NCBI GenBank assembly: GCA_017501255.1
Contig: JAFVXE010000014.1
Location: 152,462 to 216,461, forward strand
Direction: 5' to 3'
Length of the DNA: 64,000 nucleotides
Source: Clostridia bacterium
GTDB taxonomy: Bacteria; Bacillota; Clostridia; Christensenellales; Aristaeellaceae
Positions 17,201-26,828 of the stretch are shown here, piece by piece (positions within the stretch are counted from its first letter, which is position 1; each line of letters begins with the position of its first letter). The translations under genes were made by a program, and so were the position numbers. The notes under the pieces are model-generated. The model saw only the letters and a list, made by a program, of their open reading frames with translations, had not been told where the DNA came from and did not search any database.

Positions 17201-18571
17201 TCAGAGAATATAGCGTTTCATATCCATGGTCACTTCATCCGGGCCCAAATGGTCGATGACATAGTCCCCGTTAATGTTCAGATACACATTGGGCATTTCA
17301 TCCCCGCCAGCATTGAAACTGATATCTTCCAGCAGTTTTTCAAAAACAGCGTGCAGACGGCGGGCACCGATATCTTCCTTGGTTTCATTGAGTACATAGG
17401 CAGCGTTTGCAATGGCATCGATAGCGCTGTCCTCGAAGGAGATAAACACCTTATCCACAGCCAGCAACGCTTCGTATTGGCGGGTAAGGGCGTTTTCCGG
17501 CTGGGTCAGGATCGCTTTGAAATCCTCCTTGGTGAGGCTTTTCAAATTGACGTGTACCGGGAAGCGGCCCTGTAATTCGGGAATCAGATCCGATACTTTT
17601 GCCACATGGAAAGCACCGGCGGCGATGAAGAGCATATAGTCCGTACGAACAGCGCCATACTTGGTATTGACCGTGCTGCCTTCCACAATGGGCAGAATAT
17701 CCCGCTGTACGCCTTCCCGGCTCACATCGGGGCCATGACCGCCAGCAGAACGGCCGGCCACTTTGTCGATCTCATCAATAAAGACAATACCCTGCTGCTC
17801 CGCTCTGCGGATGGCTTCCTCACGGACTTCGTCCTCGTCGATCAACTTGTCGGATTCTTCCTCCAGCAAAATACGGCGGGCTTCCTTCACCTTCACCCGG
17901 CGGATCTTGGTTTTCTTGGGCATCATTCCGCCCATCATATCGCCCAGTTTGATGGAGTTGCCACCCAATTCCAGCTCGGGCATACTGTCTTCCACTTCCA
18001 CTTCGATTTCCCGCTCTTCCAACTGCCCATCCCTGAGCTGCCGGAGCAAGTCCTCACGACGAACAGCCAGCTGTGCCTGCTCTGCCTGCGTGGGTTCGGG
18101 TTCCTTTTTCGTGCCCATCAGAAATTCAAAAGGATTGTTGCTGTTGTTCTTCTTAGGCGGATTGACCAACAAATTCACCAGCCGATCCTCTGCCAGCACA
18201 GCTGCACGGGTTTTCACCTGCTCCATCCGTTCTGCGCGAACCATTCGAATGGCGTTCTCCATCAAATCCCGGATGATACTTTCCACATCCCGGCCCACAT
18301 AGCCAACTTCCGTGAATTTGGTGGCTTCCACTTTCACAAAAGGCGCCTTTACCAGTTTGGCCAGACGGCGGGCGATCTCAGTTTTACCAACGCCCGTGGG
18401 CCCAATCATCAGAATATTTTTGGGGCTGATCTCGCTGCGCATAGCTTCGTCCACCTTGGAGCGGCGATAACGGTTTCTCAGCGCAATGGCAACCGCCCGT
18501 TTTGCATCCTGCTGGCCCACAATAAATCGATCCAGCTCATGCATAATCTCTCTGGGGGTTAATTCCTTCAT
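17201..18571 (-). CDS. hslU: HslU (ClpY), ATPase subunit of the HslUV protease
   Basis: AAA+ unfoldase that feeds the HslV peptidase. 456 aa. Walker [10 protein letters not shown] near residue 60, the I-domain (about 110-240), Walker [10 protein letters not shown], sensor region with [10 protein letters not shown], and the C-terminal domain ending DMKRYIL, the tail that docks into HslV. ATG 18571 follows AGGAGG by six bases; the upstream extension lies in hslV. Ten bases separate it from hslV. Confidence 0.97.
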   Translation of the reverse strand: MKELTPREIMHELDRFIVGQQDAKRAVAIALRNRYRRSKVDEAMRSEISPKNILMIGPTGVGKTEIARRLAKLVKAPFVKVEATKFTEVGYVGRDVESIIRDLMENAIRMVRAERMEQVKTRAAVLAEDRLVNLLVNPPKKNNSNNPFEFLMGTKKEPEPTQAEQAQLAVRREDLLRQLRDGQLEEREIEVEVEDSMPELELGGNSIKLGDMMGGMMPKKTKIRRVKVKEARRILLEEESDKLIDEDEVREEAIRRAEQQGIVFIDEIDKVAGRSAGGHGPDVSREGVQRDILPIVEGSTVNTKYGAVRTDYMLFIAAGAFHVAKVSDLIPELQGRFPVHVNLKSLTKEDFKAILTQPENALTRQYEALLAVDKVFISFEDSAIDAIANAAYVLNETKEDIGARRLHAVFEKLLEDISFNAGGDEMPNVYLNINGDYVIDHLGPDEVTMDMKRYIL

Positions 18572-18581
18572 GGAGTACCTC

Positions 18582-19112
18582 CTAAATGGTTTCCACAGAA
18601 ATATGATCGTTGGTGTACACGCAGATGGATGCCGCAACCTCCAGGGCCTTCACGGCAATCTCTTCTGCAGGCAGATCGGTATTTTCCACCAGCGCACGGG
18701 CAGCTGCCAAAGCATAGTTGCCGCCAGAACCGATAGCAGCCACACCGCCATCCGGATCCATTACTTCACCGGTGCCGCTGAGTACCAGCATACTGGTCTT
18801 GTCGGCAACGATCATCATGCTTTCCAGCTTTCTTGCCTGATCGCTGCGCCATTCCTGCGCCAGAAGAACCGCTGCCCTTTCCAGATTGCCGCCGCACTGC
18901 GTCAGTTTTTCTTCAAAACGCTCGCACAGGGTAAAGGCATCGGCTACGGAACCGGCAAACCCCAGTACCACCTGACCGTTATAGATACGCCGTACTTTTT
19001 TGGCAGTGGACTTAAATACCGTGCTTTCGCCCATGGTCACCTGACCATCGCCAGCAATAGCGACCTGATCGCCTCTGCGTACAGCACAGATGGTGGTTCC
19101 CATAAACTTCAT
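18582..19112 (-). CDS. hslV: HslV (ClpQ), peptidase subunit of the HslUV protease
   Basis: Proteasome-beta-like N-terminal nucleophile peptidase, 176 aa. The propeptide MKFMG precedes the catalytic Thr of [17 protein letters not shown] and [14 protein letters not shown] are family blocks. ATG 19112 follows GGAGGT and overlaps the stop of the hydrolase gene (ATGA). It forms the dodecamer capped by HslU. Confidence 0.96.
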   Translation of the reverse strand: MKFMGTTICAVRRGDQVAIAGDGQVTMGESTVFKSTAKKVRRIYNGQVVLGFAGSVADAFTLCERFEEKLTQCGGNLERAAVLLAQEWRSDQARKLESMMIVADKTSMLVLSGTGEVMDPDGGVAAIGSGGNYALAAARALVENTDLPAEEIAVKALEVAASICVYTNDHISVETI

Positions 19113-20518
19113 TGTGCCACCTCCGCAGTACCGGCCAGATCCAGAATCCAATTGGCCAGATCTCGAACAGCAGTCACTTCGATGCCTGCATCAATAGCAT
19201 ACTGGGGATTGCCATTCTGATCTACGCTCAGGTCGTTTGCCAGCATATGGTTCAGGCCGCGATAGGACTGATAGCTGACAAACTGGCCATAATTCTTCAA
19301 TTCCTCTGCCCAGGCACGCCAACCTTCGTTTTCAGTCACATTCGCATCATTGCGTCCCTGCACAATGTAGGTAGGCAATTCCAGATTCATAATCAGCTGA
19401 ACGTGATTATGCTGTTCCATATCCCAGTAATAGTATCCATCCCGACCGAACATCTCCATGCCGCGGACTTCCGCTTCCGTCTTCCGGCGGAGATTGCGCA
19501 CTGTATCGCTGAGCAGACTTGCTTCCTCACGGGATAGGCCGGAAAGATCCGCATCTTCCAACAATTGACGGGCATAGCTTTCGGGTCTGCTGCCCAGCAA
19601 AATCATACCGCTGACCAAACCATTGGATTCGTCAGCAATATAGGGCGTAACCAAGGCACCGAAACCATGGCCCAGCACCACGATAGCCTGATCATTGATC
19701 TGTTCATTTTTGCTCAGAAGCTCAACAGCAGCCACTGCATCAGCAACCACTTCATCATAGACAGTCTCCGCCTCGCCATAAACAAAGCTGCGCTTCTCAT
19801 AACGAATACTGGCAACACCCATATCCGCCAGTTCCTGTGCCAGATGTTCAAAGAAACGAGTGGCGCCCACGGAAGCATTCATATCCAAGGGGCCATCATC
19901 ATGCACCAGCACACAGGCGGGTACTTTCTGCCCCTCACTCAGATTGGCAGGCAGCGTCAGCATACCATTCAGCTGGTACTGTGTACCCTCATTGATTACA
20001 ACCGGGATTTCTTCATAAGCCACAGCGGCTGTAAACTGAGGATCCACAGAGAAACCGGCGTCAATCTCCTGCTTGGCAACAGGAATGAAATCAATAGCCA
20101 TGATCTCCCAGTCATCTTCCATGTTCTTATGGGTCAGATAGGCATCCACATCCTGCTTCTCCATATGCATATGGACGATATGGGTCTTGATGGGAATGGT
20201 CTGATCACCGGTGAGACGCACAACATCCTCAAAGCAGGAATACTCGCCAAGAGAGATCAAATCACCGGTCAGCCATTCCAATTCTGTCAACAGGCTTTCA
20301 AAAGTAACTTCCGGCATATAGCGGCGAATCTGCAAATCATAGTAGCTATACAGTTCTTCCATTTTGCTGCCGTCAACAAAATCCTGAATATACTGGCGAA
20401 CCGTTTCTTCCGTCCACACCGGTACATCCGCATCCATCCGCTTGGATTTGGCCAAAGCCTGCACCGGCAGAGCAAAAAGAACAGCCGCTGTCAGCAGGAT
20501 TGCAATGAAACGTTTCAT
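19109..20518 (-). CDS. Exported alpha/beta-hydrolase-like protein lacking the nucleophile serine
   Basis: 469 aa with signal peptide [23 protein letters not shown] (cleavage after ALA). Residues about 35-150 form an N-terminal helical/NTF2-like region of the DUF3887 type; residues about 175-460 are an alpha/beta-hydrolase fold with oxyanion region LVHDDGP, Asp in QGRNDANV and His in GLNHMLA. The nucleophile elbow, normally GHSxG, reads GHGFG (codon GGT). The protein may be a non-catalytic binder or use another residue. It sits in the slot between trmFO and hslV that holds xerC/codV in Bacillus, and overlaps hslV by ATGA. Confidence 0.85.
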   Translation of the reverse strand: MKRFIAILLTAAVLFALPVQALAKSKRMDADVPVWTEETVRQYIQDFVDGSKMEELYSYYDLQIRRYMPEVTFESLLTELEWLTGDLISLGEYSCFEDVVRLTGDQTIPIKTHIVHMHMEKQDVDAYLTHKNMEDDWEIMAIDFIPVAKQEIDAGFSVDPQFTAAVAYEEIPVVINEGTQYQLNGMLTLPANLSEGQKVPACVLVHDDGPLDMNASVGATRFFEHLAQELADMGVASIRYEKRSFVYGEAETVYDEVVADAVAAVELLSKNEQINDQAIVVLGHGFGALVTPYIADESNGLVSGMILLGSRPESYARQLLEDADLSGLSREEASLLSDTVRNLRRKTEAEVRGMEMFGRDGYYYWDMEQHNHVQLIMNLELPTYIVQGRNDANVTENEGWRAWAEELKNYGQFVSYQSYRGLNHMLANDLSVDQNGNPQYAIDAGIEVTAVRDLANWILDLAGTAEVAQ

Positions 20519-20540
20519 GGTTTCTCCTCCTTGTCATCTA

Positions 20541-21866
20541 TCAGAACGTATCTGCCTTCATTTGTTCGGCAATGGCATCGATCTCTTCCAATGCCCGCTG
20601 TGCGATGGCTTCATAGCGCAGCTGCTTGTTGCGGATGCGCTTTTGCCCCGGGGCAACCTCCAGCTGATCAATAAGACCAAATGCGCAATTCATAGGCTGA
20701 AAGCGCTTGTTGGGCGTGCTTACATAGCGTCCCATGGCGCCCATTGCGGTTTTGCCGCTGAAAACAGGAGCTTGTTTGCCAGCCATCCGATAGGCGGTAG
20801 CAATGCCGCACAAAAGGCCGCTTGCAGCGCTTTCTACATAGCCTTCCACACCGGTAATCTGACCAGCGAAAGCAATACGGGGCTGGGCGATCATCCTGAA
20901 GGTGTTATCCAGAACACCGGGGCTATTCAGGAAGGTATTGCGGTGCATAACGCCATACCGGGCAAACTCTGCATTTTCAAGGCCAGGAATCATACCGAAT
21001 ATCCGGCGCTGTTCCGGGAACATCAGGCGGGTCTGGAAGCCAACCAGGTTATACAGCGTTCCTGCCAAATTTTCACAGCGTAGCTGCACCACGGCAAAGG
21101 GTTCCTTGCCAGTGCGGGGATCCTTCAAACCTACTGGTTTCAAAGGGCCAAAGGCCATTACCATATCACCGCGCTTGGCCATGCTTTCAATAGGCATACA
21201 ACCTTCAAAGACGGACTTTTCCTCAAATCCGTGCACAGGCGCTGTTTCGGCAGTCTGCAAAGCATGGCAGAAGGCCATATATTCTTCCTGATTCATCGGA
21301 CAGTTGAGATAATCATCCCCCCGCTCGTACCGGCTCATTCGGAATACCTTGGTCATGTCAAGGCTTTCCGCAGTGACGATCGGTGCAGCAGCATCGTAAA
21401 AATGCAGAGTGGACAATCCTTCCAGCTGGCCAATTGCCTGGGAGAGAGCGTCGCTGGTCAGGGGACCGGTAGCGATGATCACTTCCCCTTCGGCAGGAAT
21501 TTCCGTTACCTCTTTCTCAACAACCGTGATATTGGGATGGTTACGAATACGCTGATCCACGCTTTGGGAAAAGCCATTGCGATCCACAGCCAGCGCACCG
21601 CCGGCAGGAACCGCATTTTCATCTGCCGCAGCCATAATGACAGAATCCAGACGGCGCATTTCCTCCTTGAGCAACCCCACTGCGTTGGACAGGCGGTTGG
21701 AGCGCAGGCTGTTGCTGCAAACCAGTTCCGCCATGGTATTCAGCGTATGGGCAGGGGATTTCTTCTGAGGTTTCATTTCATACAGGGTGACCGGTATGCC
21801 CCGCTGTGCCAGCTGCCAGGCAGCCTCACATCCGGCCAAACCGGCACCGATAATTGTCACGCTCAT
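20541..21866 (-). CDS. trmFO: TrmFO, folate-dependent tRNA (uracil-54) C5-methyltransferase
   Basis: Makes ribothymidine-54 in tRNA using methylenetetrahydrofolate and FAD. 441 aa. N-terminal FAD motif [17 protein letters not shown], then [29 protein letters not shown], and the family C-terminus with [11 protein letters not shown] 21866 overlaps the topA TGA and is the first residue of the Rossmann strand; the upstream extension lies in topA. Confidence 0.97.
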   Translation of the reverse strand: MSVTIIGAGLAGCEAAWQLAQRGIPVTLYEMKPQKKSPAHTLNTMAELVCSNSLRSNRLSNAVGLLKEEMRRLDSVIMAAADENAVPAGGALAVDRNGFSQSVDQRIRNHPNITVVEKEVTEIPAEGEVIIATGPLTSDALSQAIGQLEGLSTLHFYDAAAPIVTAESLDMTKVFRMSRYERGDDYLNCPMNQEEYMAFCHALQTAETAPVHGFEEKSVFEGCMPIESMAKRGDMVMAFGPLKPVGLKDPRTGKEPFAVVQLRCENLAGTLYNLVGFQTRLMFPEQRRIFGMIPGLENAEFARYGVMHRNTFLNSPGVLDNTFRMIAQPRIAFAGQITGVEGYVESAASGLLCGIATAYRMAGKQAPVFSGKTAMGAMGRYVSTPNKRFQPMNCAFGLIDQLEVAPGQKRIRNKQLRYEAIAQRALEEIDAIAEQMKADTF

Positions 21867-23989
21867 TCCTGTTCCCCTTCCCCATCTTTCACAGTCACTT
21901 TGCAGCGGCATTTTTCATTGGCACAAAGATGAATCTTTTCGCCATGCTTACCCCGCTTTTCCACCATATAGCTGCCGCACTGGGGGCAGTTATCGGTGAT
22001 GGGCATCTCCCAGCTGACAAAGTCGCACTCAGGATACTTTTCGCAGCCATAGAACTTCCGGTTCTTCTTGCTGGTTTTTTCCATCAGACGGCTGCCGCAT
22101 TTCGGGCATTTTGCTGCAATATACGTAATGATTGGCTTGGCATTTCTGCATTCCGGGAAGTTGGGACAAGCCAGGAACTTGCCAAAGCGGCCCATTTTAT
22201 AAACCATCATGGCACCGCACTTTTCACAGGGCACATCGCTGACTTCGTCCTTGACCTGAATCTTTTCAATCTTGCTTTCTGCACGGGTAAGGGTTTTGGC
22301 AAAATCAGGGTAGAAATCCCGAAGAATCTGTTTCCATTCGGATGTGCCTTCCTCGATGGCATCCAGCTTTTCCTCCAGCTGGGCGGTAAACTCCACATCC
22401 ACAATATCGGTAAAGTATTCCAGCATCATATCCGTAACCATGCAGCCAAGCTCGGTTGGATAAAGCCGCTTTTTTTCCCTTGACACATAGCCACGGGAAA
22501 TAATGGTGGTGATGGTGGGAGCGTACGTGCTGGGACGGCCAATTCCCTTTTCTTCCAGTGTACGTACCAAAGAAGCCTCTGTATAGCGGGCCGGAGGCTG
22601 GGTGAAATGCTGGAGGGTATCAACAGCGGTAAAGGCAACGGGATCGTTTTCCTGCAAGACCGGCAGAATGCTTTCTTTGGTTTCCTGCTCGTCGTCCGTG
22701 CTCTCGGTGTAAACAGCACGATACCCAGCAAAATACATATGCTCGCCATAATAGCGCATGGTGATCTTGGGAGAGCAGATATCCACACTCATGGTGCGGA
22801 AAGCAGCGGGTTTCATCTGACTGGCCAGGAACCGGGTATAAATCAACCGATAAAGGTTGAACTGTTCACGGGTGAGATGTTCCTTCACCTGTTCGGGCGT
22901 ATATTCCATATAGGTGGGACGAATGGCTTCGTGTGCATCCTGCGCATTCTTACGGCCCTTGTAGATATTGGGCGTATCCGGGCAGTATTCAGCACCGAAT
23001 TGCGTGGTGATGGCATTCCGGGCGGCAGCCAGCGCTTCGTCAGAAACACGCACGCTGTCGGTACGGATATAGGTAACCAGACCCACCGTACCCGCCTTAC
23101 CAAGGTCAATACCTTCGTAAAGCTGCTGAACCACCTGCATGGTTTTTGCGGTGGAAAAATTCAGTTTGCGGCTGGCTTCCTGCTGTAGACTGGACGTAGT
23201 AAAGGGAGGCTGGGGTTTTTTCAGTTTATCACCGGTCTTAATACTCTGCACGGCAAATTTGGAAGCAAGAATTCTGCGCTTTGCAGTGGAGGCTTCCTGT
23301 TCATTGGTAATGACAGCTTTTTTGCCATCCAGGCTGACCAGTTTTGCTTCGCAGCTGATCTTTCGGCCTTTCTGGGTGGGAGCGGAGAAAGTGGCGGTCA
23401 CATCCCAGTATTCTTCCGGAATAAAGGCCTCGATTTCCCGTTCCCGTTCCACCACCAGACGGGTAGCAACACTCTGCACACGCCCGGCCGAAAGGCCCTT
23501 TTTAATCTTCGCCCACAACAGCGGGCTGATCTTATAGCCTACAAGCCGATCAAGGGCACGGCGAGCCTGCTGAGCATCCACACGATCCATATCAATGGCG
23601 CGGGGATGATCAATGGCTTCTTTAACGGCTTTTTTCGTAATTTCGTTGAACTCAATACGGCATGCCTTGCTGGGGTCTATCTCCAGCAAATTGGCCAGAT
23701 GCCAGGAAATCGCTTCACCCTCTCGGTCAGGGTCTGTTGCCAGATAGATACGGGAAGCTGCCTTGGCTTCCTTGCGGATCTTGGCAAGGATCTTGCCTCT
23801 GCCACGGATGGTGATGTACTTGGGCTCAAAATCGCTGTCTGTATCAATGCCCAGCTGAGACTTGGGCAAATCCCTTACGTGTCCCTGGGATGCTTCCACA
23901 TGATATCCTTTGCCCAAAAATTTTTCGATGGTCTTGGCCTTTGCCGGAGACTCCACAATAACAAGTTTTGGCGACTGAGTGGCTGCCAT
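21863..23989 (-). CDS. topA: DNA topoisomerase I
   Basis: Type IA topoisomerase that relaxes negative supercoils. 708 aa. TOPRIM domain [18 protein letters not shown] ... [11 protein letters not shown], active-site Tyr in [11 protein letters not shown] near residue 310, and three C-terminal four-Cys zinc ribbons ([24 protein letters not shown]). ATG follows AGGAGGT. It is 17 bases after dprA and overlaps trmFO by ATGA, the same order as in Bacillus. Confidence 0.97.
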   Translation of the reverse strand: MAATQSPKLVIVESPAKAKTIEKFLGKGYHVEASQGHVRDLPKSQLGIDTDSDFEPKYITIRGRGKILAKIRKEAKAASRIYLATDPDREGEAISWHLANLLEIDPSKACRIEFNEITKKAVKEAIDHPRAIDMDRVDAQQARRALDRLVGYKISPLLWAKIKKGLSAGRVQSVATRLVVEREREIEAFIPEEYWDVTATFSAPTQKGRKISCEAKLVSLDGKKAVITNEQEASTAKRRILASKFAVQSIKTGDKLKKPQPPFTTSSLQQEASRKLNFSTAKTMQVVQQLYEGIDLGKAGTVGLVTYIRTDSVRVSDEALAAARNAITTQFGAEYCPDTPNIYKGRKNAQDAHEAIRPTYMEYTPEQVKEHLTREQFNLYRLIYTRFLASQMKPAAFRTMSVDICSPKITMRYYGEHMYFAGYRAVYTESTDDEQETKESILPVLQENDPVAFTAVDTLQHFTQPPARYTEASLVRTLEEKGIGRPSTYAPTITTIISRGYVSREKKRLYPTELGCMVTDMMLEYFTDIVDVEFTAQLEEKLDAIEEGTSEWKQILRDFYPDFAKTLTRAESKIEKIQVKDEVSDVPCEKCGAMMVYKMGRFGKFLACPNFPECRNAKPIITYIAAKCPKCGSRLMEKTSKKNRKFYGCEKYPECDFVSWEMPITDNCPQCGSYMVEKRGKHGEKIHLCANEKCRCKVTVKDGEGEQE

Positions 23990-24006
23990 ACGCTACCTCC
24001 TGATCG

Positions 24007-25101
24007 TTACTGATCGGGCAGGGCATAGCTGTTTCCAGCTTCCCGCCGAATCAGTCCGGATATTTCCATTATGCTTGTTTCGGTTATGATGTCGTCGCTT
24101 GAAAACCCAAGGCTTTCAGATAATTGATCAATGGTCAGGGGCTGAATCTGTAAAGCCTTGAGAATGCGCTGTTGAACAACTGGCAGGACCGGTTCCGCTT
24201 TGGCGGCGGGTTTTGCCCTGTACAGGGGCAGCATGGACAGGTCTTCCAATACATCCTCTGCACTGGTGACCACCCTTGCGCCTTCCCGCATGATGGCCAA
24301 TGGCCCTTCAGCGCCTGCATAGCCGGTCTGACCCGGAACAGCAAACACTTCCCTGCCTTGGTCAAGAGCGGCGGAAACCGTGTGCATACCGCCGCTTTTC
24401 AGGCGCCCCTCCACAAAGACTGTGCCAATGCAGCAACCTGAAATAATCCTGTTGCGATGCGGAAAATGAAATGGCATTGGCGGTGCATCCAAAGGATATT
24501 CACTGAGGATGAGCCCTTTGCCTTTGGCAATTTGTCTCAGCAGTGGGGTATGATCGGAAGGATAGGGATTGTTGATGCCGCTTCCTAAAACGCCAACTGT
24601 ACAGCCATCTGCCCGTAAAGCGCCCTGATGGGCTGCATAATCAATGCCACGGGCCAAACCACTGATAACAGTAACGCCTGCCTCACATAAACCAGCTGCT
24701 ATCTTTCCAGCCATATGCCGTCCATAATCACTGGGTGTTCTTGTGCCGACAATGGCAACACAGGGACTTTCAAGGCATGACAGATTGCCGGCATAATACA
24801 GCAAATAAGGCGGATCTTCGATTTCTTTCAGCAATGGCGGATAGGCTTCATCATCCCGAAAAAGCAAATGAACGTGCTTTTGTTCAAGCTGTTGAATCAG
24901 CTTATCAATTCCAGCATCAGAATAATTCTCATCCAGCATTTTTTTGCCTTTTGGCATAAACCTGGGGCCGTCCGGCTTCTGATAGTTTTCCCAGACACCG
25001 CAGGCGCTTCCGTATTGAGCGATTAAGGTATCGGTATGGGAAGCAGAGATTTCAGCAGAGGAAAGCCACAACAAGCATCTTTGCTCCATGGTAAGTTCCA
25101 T
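24007..25101 (-). CDS. dprA: DprA/Smf, DNA-processing protein
   Basis: Binds incoming single-stranded DNA and loads RecA during transformation. 364 aa. N-terminal SAM/HhH-like part, Rossmann-like core with VAIVGTRTPSDYG, ISGLARGIDYAAHQGAL and GVLGSGINNPYPSDH, and a C-terminal winged helix (residues about 300-360). ATG 25101 follows GAGGAGGG by five bases; the track-length extension upstream has no support. First gene of the ten-gene run down to 12240, with its own promoter at 25233-25261. Confidence 0.95.
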   Translation of the reverse strand: MELTMEQRCLLWLSSAEISASHTDTLIAQYGSACGVWENYQKPDGPRFMPKGKKMLDENYSDAGIDKLIQQLEQKHVHLLFRDDEAYPPLLKEIEDPPYLLYYAGNLSCLESPCVAIVGTRTPSDYGRHMAGKIAAGLCEAGVTVISGLARGIDYAAHQGALRADGCTVGVLGSGINNPYPSDHTPLLRQIAKGKGLILSEYPLDAPPMPFHFPHRNRIISGCCIGTVFVEGRLKSGGMHTVSAALDQGREVFAVPGQTGYAGAEGPLAIMREGARVVTSAEDVLEDLSMLPLYRAKPAAKAEPVLPVVQQRILKALQIQPLTIDQLSESLGFSSDDIITETSIMEISGLIRREAGNSYALPDQ

Positions 25102-25144
25102 ACAATCCCTCCTCTGCCCGGTTTGAAGCAAAATGGGTATGAAA

Positions 25145-25178
25145 TGGTCAAAACGTTCTGTTATCAACGTTTTGACCA
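25145..25178 (-). promoter_or_regulatory. Perfect 13-bp inverted repeat in the dprA leader
   Basis: TGGTCAAAACGTT (25145-25157) and AACGTTTTGACCA (25166-25178) are exact reverse complements with an eight-base loop. It lies about 50 bases into the predicted leader and about 45 bases before the dprA ATG. There is no T-run on either strand, so it is not a simple terminator. An operator or a leader RNA structure is likelier. Confidence 0.55.
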
Positions 25179-25232
25179 CGTTCGTCAAAAATCAACTTCC
25201 TTAAGAAAAACAGATTTCTGATTCCTTTTTGA

Positions 25233-25261
25233 ATTGTAACACAGAACCGCTGTCTTGACAA
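25233..25261 (-). promoter_or_regulatory. Promoter of the dprA-topA-trmFO-hslVU operon
   Basis: On the minus strand TTGTCA (25261-25256), a 17-base spacer and TACAAT (25238-25233). It lies between comM and dprA and gives a leader of about 125 bases that includes the inverted repeat at 25145-25178. Confidence 0.7.
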
Positions 25262-25278
25262 TGGTACAGCGTTATTCT

Positions 25279-26811
25279 TCATTTCCAATAACGCCCATCC
25301 ACATTGCGAAGCTGTATGGCTTTGGCCATATCCTGAGGTGTTATCTCATCATGACCGTTCAGATCGGCAATGGTCATGGCTACCTTCCGCACACGGGCGT
25401 AGGCACGCATACTCATATCAAAGCGCTGAACCGCCTGCATCAGCAGCGATTTTGCCGCAGCATTCATGCGGCACCACTTTTCCAACCCCTGCTGATCCAA
25501 TTGAGCGTTGCAATAGATATTGGTTCCTTCGTAGCGCTTCAGCTGCCGATTTCTGGCGGCAATGACCCGTTTGCGAATGGTGGCACTGTCCTCCTGCATC
25601 GTGGATGTTTCGATTTCTTCAACAGACACAGCATCCATTTCCACCTGAATATCCAGACGATCCAGCAAAGGTCCGCTGATGCGTCCCAGATATCGCTTGA
25701 TCTCGCTGGCAGAACAGGTGCAATTTTTCTTTTTGCTGCCGTAATTGCCGCAGGGACACGGATTCATACCAGCCACCAACATACTGCGGCTCAGGTAGCG
25801 ATTCTGACCATTCACACGGGTAATGTGCACAAAGCCATCCTCAATGGGTTGACGCAACGCTTCCAACGTATTGCGCTGAAATTCCGGCAGTTCATCCAGA
25901 AACAGAACGCCATTATGGGCAAGGGATACTTCGCCGGGCCGTGCTTTTACACCGCCTCCGATCATGGCAGCCATGGAGGTATTGTGATGAGGCGATCGAA
26001 AAGGTCTTTCCGTCATCAGGGTACTTTCTGCTGCCAATTCACCAGAGGCTGAATGGATCAGGGTGGTTTCCAGAGATTCCTCATAAGAAAGCGGCGGCAG
26101 GATTCCCGGCAGGCAGCGGGCCAGCATGGTTTTGCCGCTGCCCGGCACGCCTACCATCAGTAAATTATGCCCGCCGGCAGCTGCCACTTCCAGCGCTGAT
26201 CTGGCCAGAGCCTGTCCCTTCACATCCCGCATATCATTGCGGATAGGTTTGGACAGCTGCAATGCTTCAAAGGATAGAACGGGCTGTTTCTGCAACACTT
26301 CCTCGCCAGTCAGATGGCGGCAAACCTGTTTGAGGGTTTCTGCCGGATAAACCTCCAAACCCTCAACGCACGCTACCTCATTGGCATTTTCACGGGGAAG
26401 AATCAGGTGTTTGATATGGTTCTCCACTGCTGTAATCGCCATACCCAACGCACCACGAACAGGTAACAGCTTGCCCTCCAGCGATAACTCGCCAAGGAGC
26501 ATGGTGGAATCCAGGTTCTGAAACGGTACAGCAGATTTGGTGGAAAGCAGAGCCACTGCCACTGCCAGTTCAAAACTGGTACCTTCCTTGCGAACATCCG
26601 CAGGGGCAAGGTTTACCGTCACTTTGCCAAAGGGAAATTCATAGCCGCTGTTCAGCATAGCTGCCCGAACCCTGTCACGGCTCTCTTTCACAGCTGCGCT
26701 GGGCAGGCCGACAATCTCAAAGGAAACCAGTCCATTGGAGATATAGGCTTCCACGCTTACTGGATAACCGCTGACGCCATCCAGACCACAGGTGATGCTT
26801 TTAGCCAGCAT
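25279..26811 (-). CDS. comM: ComM/YifB family AAA+ ATPase
   Basis: Mg-chelatase-like helicase family; ComM promotes branch migration during transformation in other bacteria. 510 aa. N-terminal Lon-like fold (residues 1-170, SFEIVGLPSAAVKESRDR), Walker A GVPGSGKTMLA near residue 220, Walker B GVLFLDELPEF, the Cys motif NPCPCGNYG ... CTC, and the C-terminal lid. ATG 26811 follows GGGAGGG; the longer ORF to 27279 runs through the next gene. It shares a competence link with dprA downstream. Confidence 0.95.
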   Translation of the reverse strand: MLAKSITCGLDGVSGYPVSVEAYISNGLVSFEIVGLPSAAVKESRDRVRAAMLNSGYEFPFGKVTVNLAPADVRKEGTSFELAVAVALLSTKSAVPFQNLDSTMLLGELSLEGKLLPVRGALGMAITAVENHIKHLILPRENANEVACVEGLEVYPAETLKQVCRHLTGEEVLQKQPVLSFEALQLSKPIRNDMRDVKGQALARSALEVAAAGGHNLLMVGVPGSGKTMLARCLPGILPPLSYEESLETTLIHSASGELAAESTLMTERPFRSPHHNTSMAAMIGGGVKARPGEVSLAHNGVLFLDELPEFQRNTLEALRQPIEDGFVHITRVNGQNRYLSRSMLVAGMNPCPCGNYGSKKKNCTCSASEIKRYLGRISGPLLDRLDIQVEMDAVSVEEIETSTMQEDSATIRKRVIAARNRQLKRYEGTNIYCNAQLDQQGLEKWCRMNAAAKSLLMQAVQRFDMSMRAYARVRKVAMTIADLNGHDEITPQDMAKAIQLRNVDGRYWK

Positions 26812-26828
26812 GAATTTCCCTCCCTGCT

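Noticed and set aside
25145..25178. Terminator of comM
   Set aside because: No T-run follows on the minus strand, and the dprA promoter lies between comM and this repeat.
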